Assembly (NCBI GenBank): GCA_910587515.1
Contig: CAJULW010000026.1
Coordinates: 42,526 to 106,525 of the forward strand
Origin: an uncultured Duncaniella sp.
GTDB taxonomy: Bacteria > Bacteroidota > Bacteroidia > Bacteroidales > Muribaculaceae
Direction: 5' to 3'
Length of the DNA: 64,000 bases
Of the stretch, positions 8,561 through 16,895 are shown one piece after another. The position numbers and the translations under genes were made by a program. The notes under the pieces were generated by a model, which worked only from the letters and a program-made list of their open reading frames with translations, was not told the origin of the DNA and searched no databases. The stretch's first letter is position 1. Each line of letters opens with the position of its first letter.

Positions 8561-10486
8561 TTATCTTTTTCGGTAAGGATGTGAGGCTTGAGCCGGAAAT
8601 AGTCTTTTCAGCAAGTCGTGGCGTTGTAGGCGTTGTAGCGAACGGATGATATCAGGCCGGTATGCACGGTCGTACCAGAAAAAGTATTTTCGTTGAGCCG
8701 ATTTTTCCTCAGGAGTGGTTGCTGTAAACACTTTTTCCCCTGTATAAGGATGATATCCCGTATAATATATCTCTGTGGAGAGAGTCATCGGGGTAGGTGT
8801 GAAATCCTGTATCTGTTCGAGATGCAGATTGAGGTCTTTCGTCTCGGCCGCGAGTTCGGCCATGTCTGTCTCGCGACAGGCGGGATGTGACGATATGAAA
8901 TATGGTATGAGTTGTTGTTTCAGACCGTGGCGCGAATTGACGGTATCGAAAAACGCACTGAATTCATGGTAAAGTTGAAACGACGGTTTGCGCATCAGAT
9001 TGAGAACGGTTTCCGACGTGTGCTCCGGTGCGACTTTCAGGCGACCGGACACGTGCGAGACGATCAGCTCTTCGTTATACCGGCGGTTGGTCGCGTCGAT
9101 TTTCGCGTCACCGGTGCGGTGCATCGACAGGTCGTAGCGCACACCGCTGCCGATAAACGATTTTTTTATCCCCTTGACACTGTCGACAGCGTGGTAAAGG
9201 TCGAGCAGCGGGCGATGGTCGGTGTTGAGGTTCGGGCATACTTTGGGGTGGAGACAGGACGGACGGAAGCATTTTTCGCAAGCATCCCTGTTTTTCCCTC
9301 CCATGTGATACATGTTGGCGCTCGGGCCTCCGACATCGCTGAGATAGCCCTTGAAGTCAGGCATTCGTGTCACTTGTTCAACCTCGCGCAAAACAGATTC
9401 CTTGCTTCGCGAGGCGATAAATTTCCCCTGATGTGCCGAGATCGTGCAGAAAGAGCATCCTCCGAAACAGCCGCGGTGGATATTGACCGAGTGGCGGATC
9501 ATTTCGTACGCGGGGATACGTTTGTCTTTATAGCGCGGATGTGGCATTCTGGTATAAGGAAGGTCGAACGATGCGTCTATCTCCTCTGTGGTCATCGGAG
9601 GATACATCGGATTCACTTTTATCCAATAGCCATTGTGGCGTTGCCAGAGAGTGCGACCATGCATCGCGTTGCTCTGCTGCTCGATATGTCTGAAGTTTTC
9701 TGCCTGTAGACGCTTGTCGCGCGTGCAATCCGAGAGTGAATTAAGTATAATGTCGCTTTCGGACGCATTGAAATCACTGTCAGCTATCCTGACGGCTGTT
9801 TGCGGAAGATCGGTCATCGTCGATATGCTTTCTCCGTTTTCGAGCCGTCGGGCTATTTCGATAATCGTTTTTTCACCCATTCCGTAGCTGATGAGATCGG
9901 CTTCGCAGTCGGCCAGCAGTGACGGCCGCAGACGGTTCTGCCAGTAGTCATAGTGAGACAAGCGTCGCATGGAAGCTTCTATGCCGCCTGCGATAATTGG
10001 GGTGTCGGGATAAAGCTCGCGCAGTATTTTCGAATAGACTATTGTCGGGTAATCAGGGCGTGCCCCGTGCCGCCCTCCTGCTGTATATGCGTCGTCACTG
10101 CGTCGTCGACGCGCTGCGGTGTAATGGTTGACCATAGAGTCCATCGCTCCGGCCGACACACCGAAAAACAGTCGAGGCGCACCGAATTTGCGGAAATCGC
10201 GCAGATCGTCCTGCCAGTTGGGTTGTGGTACGATAGCTACATTGTAGCCCTCTTTTTGCAGGATACGACCAAGGACTGCTGCTCCGAAAGACGGGTGATC
10301 GACATACGCGTCACCGGTCAGTAGAACGACATCGACGTGTTTCCATCCGAGCGCTTTCATCTCCTTTACGCTTGTCGGCAGATAGCGGTCGATGGAGGGG
10401 TATATGGTTTTGTTTTGCGTGGCCGGTGCTGTCAGCGCTATATTTTTCTTTTTTGTGGATTCTCCTTTTTCTCCGATATTTTTCAT
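8561..10486 (-). CDS. YgiQ-family radical SAM protein
   Basis: 641 residues, matching the YgiQ family throughout. The N-terminal UPF0313-type domain includes VVLLTGDAYVDHPSFGAAVLGRIL, and the radical SAM cluster motif is RGCFGGCSFC (CxxxCxxC, residues about 330-340) that would bind a 4Fe-4S cluster and S-adenosylmethionine. A second Cys-rich stretch (CEKCFRPSCLHPKVCPN) follows. A Lys/Arg-rich tail is usual. The reaction is not known for this family. It starts 30 bases after uvrB ends and is probably co-transcribed with it. The first 30 residues are poorly conserved, so a later start at MKALGWKHVD is possible but less likely. Confidence 0.9.
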   Translation of the reverse strand: MKNIGEKGESTKKKNIALTAPATQNKTIYPSIDRYLPTSVKEMKALGWKHVDVVLLTGDAYVDHPSFGAAVLGRILQKEGYNVAIVPQPNWQDDLRDFRKFGAPRLFFGVSAGAMDSMVNHYTAARRRRSDDAYTAGGRHGARPDYPTIVYSKILRELYPDTPIIAGGIEASMRRLSHYDYWQNRLRPSLLADCEADLISYGMGEKTIIEIARRLENGESISTMTDLPQTAVRIADSDFNASESDIILNSLSDCTRDKRLQAENFRHIEQQSNAMHGRTLWQRHNGYWIKVNPMYPPMTTEEIDASFDLPYTRMPHPRYKDKRIPAYEMIRHSVNIHRGCFGGCSFCTISAHQGKFIASRSKESVLREVEQVTRMPDFKGYLSDVGGPSANMYHMGGKNRDACEKCFRPSCLHPKVCPNLNTDHRPLLDLYHAVDSVKGIKKSFIGSGVRYDLSMHRTGDAKIDATNRRYNEELIVSHVSGRLKVAPEHTSETVLNLMRKPSFQLYHEFSAFFDTVNSRHGLKQQLIPYFISSHPACRETDMAELAAETKDLNLHLEQIQDFTPTPMTLSTEIYYTGYHPYTGEKVFTATTPEEKSAQRKYFFWYDRAYRPDIIRSLQRLQRHDLLKRLFPAQASHPYRKR

Positions 10487-10516
10487 CCTGTCTGTTTCGG
10501 TGTCTGTATGATGTTT

Positions 10517-12589
10517 TTACGAAGGCATCGACGCGAGTTTCTCTTCCATCGCGAGCACTTCATCGCGCAGGCGCGCGGCTTCGATAAAGTCCATGCGCTT
10601 GGCGGCCTCTACCATTTCGAGGCGACGTTTGGTGATGAGTTTCTGGAGTGCGTCTGCTGAAAGATATGGTATGACCGGATCGGCCGCAAGATTGACTTTG
10701 GTGCTGTATTCCTCCGCGTATGGCACTGACTTTGCCTTTCCTCTTTTTGCATCGGCTTTGCCTTTTGGTGCCATCCGGTCGTTGTCGTTTCCGTTTTCGA
10801 GCCCGATGATCGAGTTGCGCGCTTTGACGATGGCCTGCGGGGTGATACCGTGTTCTTCGTTGTAGGCCAATTGGAGCGCCCTTCGTCGAGAAGTCTCGTC
10901 GATGGTCTGTTGCATTGAGTCTGTGATCTTGTCGGCATACATGATTACCGTGCCGTTGAGGTTTCGGGCTGCGCGACCTACGGTCTGTGTGAGTGAACGG
11001 TGGCTGCGGAGAAAACCTTCCTTGTCTGCATCGAGTATGGCGACGAGCGACACTTCGGGCAGGTCGAGGCCTTCGCGCAGCAGGTTGACACCGACGAGTA
11101 CATCGAATTCGCCCGCTCTCAGTCCGTCGATGATGCGTATACGGTCAAGCGTATCAACATCACTGTGTATGTAGGCCGTCTTTATACGCAGACGTGTCAG
11201 ATAGTCGTTCAGTTCCTCAGCCATGCGTTTGGTCAGGGTCGTGACGAGCACTCTTTCGTCGCGGTCGATACGTTCGTTGATCTCATGGAGCAGATCGTCT
11301 ATCTGGTTGAGCGATGGCCTGACCTCTATTATGGGGTCGAGTAGTCCGGTGGGGCGTATGATCTGCTCGACGACTACACCTTCACATTTTTCGAGTTCAT
11401 AGTCGGCCGGGGTCGCGCTGACGTATAGCACCTGAGGAGTCAACCTCTCGAACTCTTCGAATTTCAGCGGACGGTTGTCAAGAGCGGCCTGAAGACGGAA
11501 GCCGTATTCCACAAGATTCATTTTGCGTGAAAGGTCTCCACCATACATAGCGCGGCATTGCGGAAGCGTCACATGGCTTTCGTCGATTATCGTGAGAAAG
11601 TCTTTCGGGAAATAGTCGAGCAGACAGAAAGGACGCATACCGGGCTGACGGCCGTCAAAATAGCGGCTGTAGTTTTCTATGCCGGAGCAATGGCCGACCT
11701 CGCGCAGCATTTCGATATCGTAAGTGACGCGTTCAAGCAGGCGTTTTGCCTCCAGCTCTTTGGCTTCGCGCATGAAATAGTTGTATTGTTCACCGAGATC
11801 GAGTTCGATCTGGCCTATGGCCGAGCCCATACGCTCGGGTGAGGTAACGAAAAGATTGGCTGGATAGATCTGAAAGATGTCATGATTTCCGAGTGACGCG
11901 TTATCGTCGGGGTGCAAGGTTTTGATCGATTCTATTTCGTCGCCCCAGAATGTCACGCGGACGATAATTTCCTCGTAGGCCAGACGTATGTCTACAGTGT
12001 CACCTTTGACTCTGAATGTGCCGCGTGACAGTTCCACCTCGTTGCGCGAATAAAGCGATCCGACAAGCGAGCGCAGAAATTTGTTGCGGGTGATTTTCTG
12101 GCCGACCTTCACTGTCACGACGTTGCTGTCGAAATCCTCCGGATTTCCCATGCCATATAGACAGGATACGGAGGAGACGACCACGACGTCTTTGCGTCCA
12201 GAAAGAAGTGCGGAAACGGTGGCGAGTCGCAGTTTTTCGATCTCGTCGTTGATCATCAGGTCTTTTTCGATGTACTTGTCGACAGTCGGTATATAGGCTT
12301 CCGGTTGGTAATAGTCGTAGTACGATACGAAATATTGTACCGAGTTATTCGGGAAAAAACTTTTGAATTCGCTGTATAGCTGTGCGGCGAGTGTTTTGTT
12401 GTGACTCAGTATGAGTGTCGGTTTTTCAACCTGCGCGATGACGTTGGCCATCGTGAACGTTTTTCCCGAACCTGTCACACCGAGAAGGGTCTGGGCTTTA
12501 TCCCCTGCTTTGATGCCGGCGACAAGTTGTTCGATTGCCTGCGGTTGGTCGCCTGTCGGCTGATATTGTGAGGTCAACTGGAAATTCAT
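10517..12589 (-). CDS. uvrB: Excinuclease ABC subunit B
   Basis: 690 residues, the normal length. It is the damage-verifying helicase-like subunit of nucleotide excision repair: loaded by UvrA, it recruits UvrC to cut both sides of a lesion. The start MNFQLTSQYQPTGDQPQAI is the family N-terminus. Walker A is GVTGSGKT (about 38-45), and the beta-hairpin region YYDYYQPEAYIP lies near residue 90. The DEAH-like box is DESH, motif VI is QTVGRAARN, and a C-terminal UVR domain (MDFIEAARLRDEVLAMEEKL) would contact UvrC. A -7-type promoter element lies six bases upstream of the ATG, so the message may have almost no leader. Confidence 0.97.
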   Translation of the reverse strand: MNFQLTSQYQPTGDQPQAIEQLVAGIKAGDKAQTLLGVTGSGKTFTMANVIAQVEKPTLILSHNKTLAAQLYSEFKSFFPNNSVQYFVSYYDYYQPEAYIPTVDKYIEKDLMINDEIEKLRLATVSALLSGRKDVVVVSSVSCLYGMGNPEDFDSNVVTVKVGQKITRNKFLRSLVGSLYSRNEVELSRGTFRVKGDTVDIRLAYEEIIVRVTFWGDEIESIKTLHPDDNASLGNHDIFQIYPANLFVTSPERMGSAIGQIELDLGEQYNYFMREAKELEAKRLLERVTYDIEMLREVGHCSGIENYSRYFDGRQPGMRPFCLLDYFPKDFLTIIDESHVTLPQCRAMYGGDLSRKMNLVEYGFRLQAALDNRPLKFEEFERLTPQVLYVSATPADYELEKCEGVVVEQIIRPTGLLDPIIEVRPSLNQIDDLLHEINERIDRDERVLVTTLTKRMAEELNDYLTRLRIKTAYIHSDVDTLDRIRIIDGLRAGEFDVLVGVNLLREGLDLPEVSLVAILDADKEGFLRSHRSLTQTVGRAARNLNGTVIMYADKITDSMQQTIDETSRRRALQLAYNEEHGITPQAIVKARNSIIGLENGNDNDRMAPKGKADAKRGKAKSVPYAEEYSTKVNLAADPVIPYLSADALQKLITKRRLEMVEAAKRMDFIEAARLRDEVLAMEEKLASMPS

Positions 12590-12594
12590 AACTT

Positions 12595-12603
12595 ACAAAG
12601 TTA
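12595..12603 (-). promoter_or_regulatory. -7 element immediately upstream of uvrB
   Basis: The minus strand reads TAACTTTGT, matching TAnnTTTG, and ends six bases before the uvrB ATG. The predicted transcription start would fall at or within a few bases of the start codon. No TTTG at the expected -33 distance is visible, so the promoter would be weak or regulated, or the match fortuitous. Confidence 0.4.
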
Positions 12604-12969
12604 TAAAAAATCCGTGAAACGATGCGTCACCGGTGTCCTATAAAAAGTTAACGGGCATACGGGACGTTTGTATCGTCATTTTTCCGAAAGATATGATAGA
12701 TTGTTTTCCTGAAGAGCGATGGGAGAAATTTCGTCAGGTATATATGCCGATTTTTCCAAATGTGCCCTCTCGGAGTTTCGTAGTAGATGTATTTCGAATC
12801 CGCCCAAAGGTGTGTATATCTTGATTCGCTGATTTACTATCTTATAAGCCAAATTTAGGATGTATGTCTGAATGATATGTCAAGTGTAAAATCAATTGTA
12901 TTATCGCGCTTTTTTACTTTTTGTATGATGTAATTTTGTAATTGTTAGATTTTTATAAAAAACAGAATT
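12604..12969. other. Divergent intergenic region, uvrB / DUF6291-like gene
   Basis: About 370 bases, AT-rich in its right half. A plus-strand TAATTTTG at 12931-12938 is a likely -7 element for the gene beginning at 12970. A 63-codon open frame inside shows no recognisable features and is not called. Confidence 0.45.
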
Positions 12970-13464
12970 ATGGGTAAAATAGAGGGATGCACAAGGCCGG
13001 TGTCGGAAAAATTTTATTGCTATATACATGGCAGGGTCAGAGATTCGTTCACTGATATCGGAGTTGACGGTGATGCGGTTGAAATCATGATGTCGGTTAT
13101 CGACAGGTATATGGAAACCGGTGAGGAGCCGCCTAAGGAAAAGGAGTTGATGTTTGTGCGGCTGCTGTTTACACTTTTGCGTCCGGAGATAGACAAGGCT
13201 ATGGCAAGATCGAAAAAGGCCCGTGAGCGGGCTGCCGTACGGAAACTGGCGAAAACAGCGGTCGGGAACAATTACGTTGGTATATTCGTTAATAAAAATG
13301 AAAAGGTTTCCGGAGGGTTCTCTCCGGGACATGCTTTATACAATGATTCCGTAATTAATCACGTTTCAGTACATTATGCCTCTAAAAAAACGTTTACAGA
13401 CCGCTCCCGTCCACAAGGTCACGTTTGCGGCATTGCTCGTGACGATAGGGATCGTGTTCGGTGA
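12970..13464 (+). CDS. DUF6291-like hypothetical protein overlapping kup
   Basis: 164 codons. Residues about 12-85 (FYCYIHGRVRDSF, MSVIDRYMETGEEPP, LLFTLLRPEIDKAMARSKKARERAA) follow the layout of DUF6291 proteins: an aromatic start, an acidic/proline segment, then LxRPxID and a basic helix. These are often phage- or replication-associated small proteins. The last 30 codons overlap the start of kup in another frame, which is unusual for two real genes. Residues after about 110 look unconstrained, so the natural C-terminus may have been lost through a frameshift or stop-codon loss. No neighbouring mobile genes are visible. Function unknown; the family call is tentative. Confidence 0.5.
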   Translation: MGKIEGCTRPVSEKFYCYIHGRVRDSFTDIGVDGDAVEIMMSVIDRYMETGEEPPKEKELMFVRLLFTLLRPEIDKAMARSKKARERAAVRKLAKTAVGNNYVGIFVNKNEKVSGGFSPGHALYNDSVINHVSVHYASKKTFTDRSRPQGHVCGIARDDRDRVR

Positions 13465-15334
13465 CATAGGGACATCTCCACTCTATGTCATGAAGGCGAT
13501 TATTTCGGCCAATGACGTTGTAAGCGAGCCATATATCATAGGAGCCGTATCATGCGTAATATGGACTCTGACCTTACAGACCACTGTCAAGTATGTCATA
13601 ATCGCCCTCAGGGCCGACAATAAAGGCGAGGGTGGTATACTTGCTTTGTATTCACTGATCAAACGTATGCCTCACCGTTGGCTCTACTTTCTTGCGGCTA
13701 TCGGAGCGAGCGCGCTTATAGCTGATGGGGTCATCACTCCGGCTATGACTGTCACATCGGCTGTCGAGGGGCTTCGTGATTTGAATCCTGATGCTCCTGT
13801 GCTTCCGGTTGTTTTGTTGATTATCGCAGGTATATTTCTTGTGCAATGTCTTGGCACGAAAGCTATCGGCCGTTTTTTCGGGCCGTTTATGCTCGCATGG
13901 TTTTTGATGCTCGGAATCCTGGGTTTGGTACATTTATCGGATGAGTGGTCTGTTATGAAAGCTTTCAATCCGGTTTATGCGGTGAGGTTGCTGATAGACT
14001 ATCCAGGATGGTTCGTGATTCTCGGAGCGGTGTTTTTGTGTACGACAGGTGCGGAAGCGCTTTATTCGGATCTCGGACATTGCGGGCGCGGGAACATAAC
14101 TTACGCATGGTTTTTTGTAAAAGCGATGCTCATACTCAATTATCTTGGTCAGGGAGCCTGGATAATCTCGCATTCTGCGTCGTTGGGACCTGACATAAAT
14201 CCGTTCTATGCCGTAATGCCGAGATGGTTTCTGCCGGCCGGCATTCTGATGAGCACCGGTGCTGCGATCATAGCGAGCCAGGCATTGCTCAGTGGTTCGT
14301 TTACGATTTTCAGCGAGGCAATGAGCCTGAATTTCTGGCCTCGTCTCCGTATAAAATATCCGTCGACTCTAAAAGGTCAGCTTTATATTCCATTAGTGAA
14401 TTGTTTGCTCTTTGTCGGGTGTGTGCTTACGGTGCTCATATTCCGTAGTTCGGGACGCATGGAAGCGGCATACGGTCTTGCTATCACTGTGACGATGCTG
14501 ATGACAACAGTGCTTCTCGCATTTTATCTACGTCACAGGGGGGTAAGTCTATGGTTAGTGGCTGTTTTTGCTACGATATTTATTGCCATAGAGGGAGCGT
14601 TTTTCTTAGCCAATATGTTCAAGTTTGTGCATGGAGGCTGGTTCACGATCCTTATAGCAGGTCTTGTGTGCGCTATAATGCTCGTGTGGCGACGGGCAAC
14701 GGTGATTCGTAGGAAATACATAGAGTATCATCGGTTTTCGGATTATTTCGATGTGATATCGGATATGAAGTCTGATCGTGATATACCGAAATATGCTTCG
14801 AATCTGGTCTATCTCAGCCGTTCGCATCGTGCCGATATGGTCGAGAGCAAATTGATCTATTCGATAATCAATAAATCGCCCAAACGGGCTGATCATTATT
14901 GGATAGTCCGTGTGGAGTTCACAGACAGTCCCGATACGTTGGAGTACGAGCGGACTGTGTTGATTCCTGATACGCTTGTGAGCCTTAATTTCCGTATCGG
15001 GTTTCGCATACAGCCTCAGTTGAGTGTCTATCTGCGTCAAGCGGTGGAAGATATGGTGGCTGACGGACTGATCGATCTGACAAGCGATTATCCGTCGCTC
15101 AGGCGTCATGGGATTTCCGGAGACTTCCGTTTTATAATCATACACCGTATTTTTTCACCGTCGAGCCATTGTGACGCGCGTGACCGCTTGCTGATGGATA
15201 TGCATCGTATACTCAGACGCATGGAGTTGTGTACGGACGATGCGTTCGGTCTTGACACCAGTAATGTGAAAATTGAAAATGTTCCTTTGATAATTGAAAA
15301 AAGGACTTCCAGACGGATAAAACGTGTTGTGTGA
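13376..15334 (+). CDS. kup: KUP-family potassium uptake transporter
   Basis: 652 residues, normal for the family. It imports K+ through the inner membrane, probably with protons. The start region shows LLVTIGIVFGDIGTSPLYVMKAI, the KUP signature of transmembrane helix 1. About twelve hydrophobic segments follow, including ALIADGVITPAMTVTSAVEGL and the GGWFTILIAGLVCAIMLVW stretch. A cytoplasmic C-terminal domain of about 200 residues starts near residue 450. The ATG used places GDIGTSPLY near residue 29, as in homologues. It is the only clear function in this short plus-strand unit and ends before a strong hairpin shared with the convergent dehydrogenase gene. Confidence 0.95.
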   Translation: MPLKKRLQTAPVHKVTFAALLVTIGIVFGDIGTSPLYVMKAIISANDVVSEPYIIGAVSCVIWTLTLQTTVKYVIIALRADNKGEGGILALYSLIKRMPHRWLYFLAAIGASALIADGVITPAMTVTSAVEGLRDLNPDAPVLPVVLLIIAGIFLVQCLGTKAIGRFFGPFMLAWFLMLGILGLVHLSDEWSVMKAFNPVYAVRLLIDYPGWFVILGAVFLCTTGAEALYSDLGHCGRGNITYAWFFVKAMLILNYLGQGAWIISHSASLGPDINPFYAVMPRWFLPAGILMSTGAAIIASQALLSGSFTIFSEAMSLNFWPRLRIKYPSTLKGQLYIPLVNCLLFVGCVLTVLIFRSSGRMEAAYGLAITVTMLMTTVLLAFYLRHRGVSLWLVAVFATIFIAIEGAFFLANMFKFVHGGWFTILIAGLVCAIMLVWRRATVIRRKYIEYHRFSDYFDVISDMKSDRDIPKYASNLVYLSRSHRADMVESKLIYSIINKSPKRADHYWIVRVEFTDSPDTLEYERTVLIPDTLVSLNFRIGFRIQPQLSVYLRQAVEDMVADGLIDLTSDYPSLRRHGISGDFRFIIIHRIFSPSSHCDARDRLLMDMHRILRRMELCTDDAFGLDTSNVKIENVPLIIEKRTSRRIKRVV

Positions 15335-15365
15335 AAATGACAGTGAATCGGGATAGATATCAATA

Positions 15366-15419
15366 AAACACCGCAAATGCAGGATATGTGTGATTATAGC
15401 TCCTGCGTTTGCGGTGTTT
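15366..15419. terminator. Probable bidirectional terminator, kup / alcohol dehydrogenase
   Basis: A 19-base-pair stem (AAACACCGCAAATGCAGGA paired with its complement, one G-U pair, 16-base loop) lies between two convergent genes. The A/T-rich outer ends give a TTTTATT tail on the minus strand and TGTTTA on the plus strand. It can serve both genes. Confidence 0.75.
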
Positions 15420-15512
15420 AGTGGCTGTTAGGTTAATCAACGGTGGTATTTAAATAGTCTCTAAATAGTCTCTTTTTGCAACGTGTTTAACCAATGTTGA
15501 ATATTAGGGGAC

Positions 15513-16688
15513 TTAAAAATCGGTTGCGATACGGTATATTTCAGCTGTTTCCGCTGCTCCGAGTGACATGTAGCCGCCTATCCGTTCGCCTTTGTTTTCG
15601 TGGAGTTTCCTTACAAGGAGTGGTATGTCGGGATTGTCGATGCCAAGAGCTGTCATGCTTATTGGTAGACCTATCGAATTGAAAAATGCGCGTAACGCTT
15701 CGATCCCTTCAAGTGCGGCTGTCATGTCGTCGGTGGCTTTGATATCGAAAACACTTCGGCCGAATTGCGCTATTTTGGACGGATTTGTGCGGGCCACGAA
15801 TGTCATCCATGCCGGAGTGACGACTGCAAGCCCTGCTCCATGGGTGACGCCATAAACCGCGCTTAGTTCGTGCTCGAGGAAGTGTGACGACCAATCCTCG
15901 CGGCGTCCGCAACCGCAGACTCCGTTATGTGCGAGAGTGCCGCTCCACATGATGTTGGCGCGTGCGTCATAGTTGTCAGGTTCGGCCATGACTTTGGGGG
16001 CTTCCGCGATGATCGCTTTAAGAAGGCCTTCGCAAAGGCGGTCGGTAACTTCGACTTCGCTTGTCGGGGTGAAATAGCGTTCCATGATATGGACCATCAT
16101 GTCGGCTATTCCGCTTGCGGTCTGATATGGTGGCAAGGTATAGGTCAGTTCCGGATTCAGACATGCGAACCTTGGACGCAGGGCCGACTCAGTGCGCAAT
16201 GATATTTTGTGCAGCCCGTCGATACGAGTTATCACAGAGTTGCCACTGCCTTCGCTTCCGGCTGCGGGGATGGTTAGCACCACGCCTACGGGCAATGCTT
16301 CGGTGACTGTTTTTTTGCCGGCATAGAAGTCCCAGAAATCTCCGTCGTATGGCACTCCACAGGCGATTGCCTTGGCTGTGTCTATGACAGAGCCGCCTCC
16401 TACGGCGATGAGTGCATCGATTCTCTCTTTGCGGGCGAGTTCTATTCCTTCATAGACCTTGTCGTCTGTCGGATTCGGTTTTATACCTCCAAGTTCTATG
16501 AAAGATATACCGATGGAGCCGAGCGAGTCTTTTACACGGTCGAGCAGTCCGCTGCGTATGGCGGAGTTGCCCCCATAGACTATCATTACATGTTTCCATC
16601 CTGCTTGTGAGCTCAGTTCTGCCACTTTACATTCGGCTCCACGGCCGAATACGTATTTTGTCGGGGTATAGAATGTGAAATTTTCCAT
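15513..16688 (-). CDS. Iron-containing alcohol dehydrogenase (butanol dehydrogenase / YqhD-like)
   Basis: About 391 residues using the ATG at MENFTFYTPTKYVFG; an in-frame Met seven codons earlier is less likely because homologues begin at MENF. The nucleotide-binding motif is GGGSVIDTAKAIA near residue 95. The metal-binding region is GIADMMVHIMERYF plus LEHELSAVYGVTHGAGLAVVTPAWM, which supply the Asp and three His that hold Fe or Zn. This is group III iron-type alcohol dehydrogenase, close to NADPH-dependent butanol dehydrogenases that reduce aldehydes. The physiological substrate cannot be read from sequence. It is a single-gene unit with its own terminator. Confidence 0.9.
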   Translation of the reverse strand: MENFTFYTPTKYVFGRGAECKVAELSSQAGWKHVMIVYGGNSAIRSGLLDRVKDSLGSIGISFIELGGIKPNPTDDKVYEGIELARKERIDALIAVGGGSVIDTAKAIACGVPYDGDFWDFYAGKKTVTEALPVGVVLTIPAAGSEGSGNSVITRIDGLHKISLRTESALRPRFACLNPELTYTLPPYQTASGIADMMVHIMERYFTPTSEVEVTDRLCEGLLKAIIAEAPKVMAEPDNYDARANIMWSGTLAHNGVCGCGRREDWSSHFLEHELSAVYGVTHGAGLAVVTPAWMTFVARTNPSKIAQFGRSVFDIKATDDMTAALEGIEALRAFFNSIGLPISMTALGIDNPDIPLLVRKLHENKGERIGGYMSLGAAETAEIYRIATDF

Positions 16689-16820
16689 AATGACGTATGT
16701 TTTTGTCAAGGCTTTTTCAAGCCTCTCGGTTTCTTTGTGATGGATGTTTATGAATCGTCAACATGACGTTTTCAACAGTGAAGCCAGATTGAAAAAAGTT
16801 AAGATGATTTTTGGCTCTAA

Positions 16821-16857
16821 TAAAAACGGGGACGCAAAAATGGTGATTGCGTCCCCG
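16821..16857 (-). terminator. Terminator of the methylmalonyl-CoA mutase operon
   Basis: Perfect 11-base-pair stem CGGGGACGCAA / TTGCGTCCCCG with a 9-base loop. On the minus strand it is followed by TTTTTA, about 40 bases after the mutB stop codon. Confidence 0.9.
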
Positions 16858-16895
16858 GAAAAAAAAGTATTGTTGCTATTCTTGAAGCCGGGAGT

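Noticed and set aside
8912..9709. 265-codon frame opposite the YgiQ-family gene
   Set aside because: It lies entirely antisense to a well-supported gene and its translation has no recognisable domain.
12633..12824. 63-codon open frame in the gap left of the DUF6291-like gene
   Set aside because: No ribosome-binding context, family pattern or conserved motif; composition fits chance.
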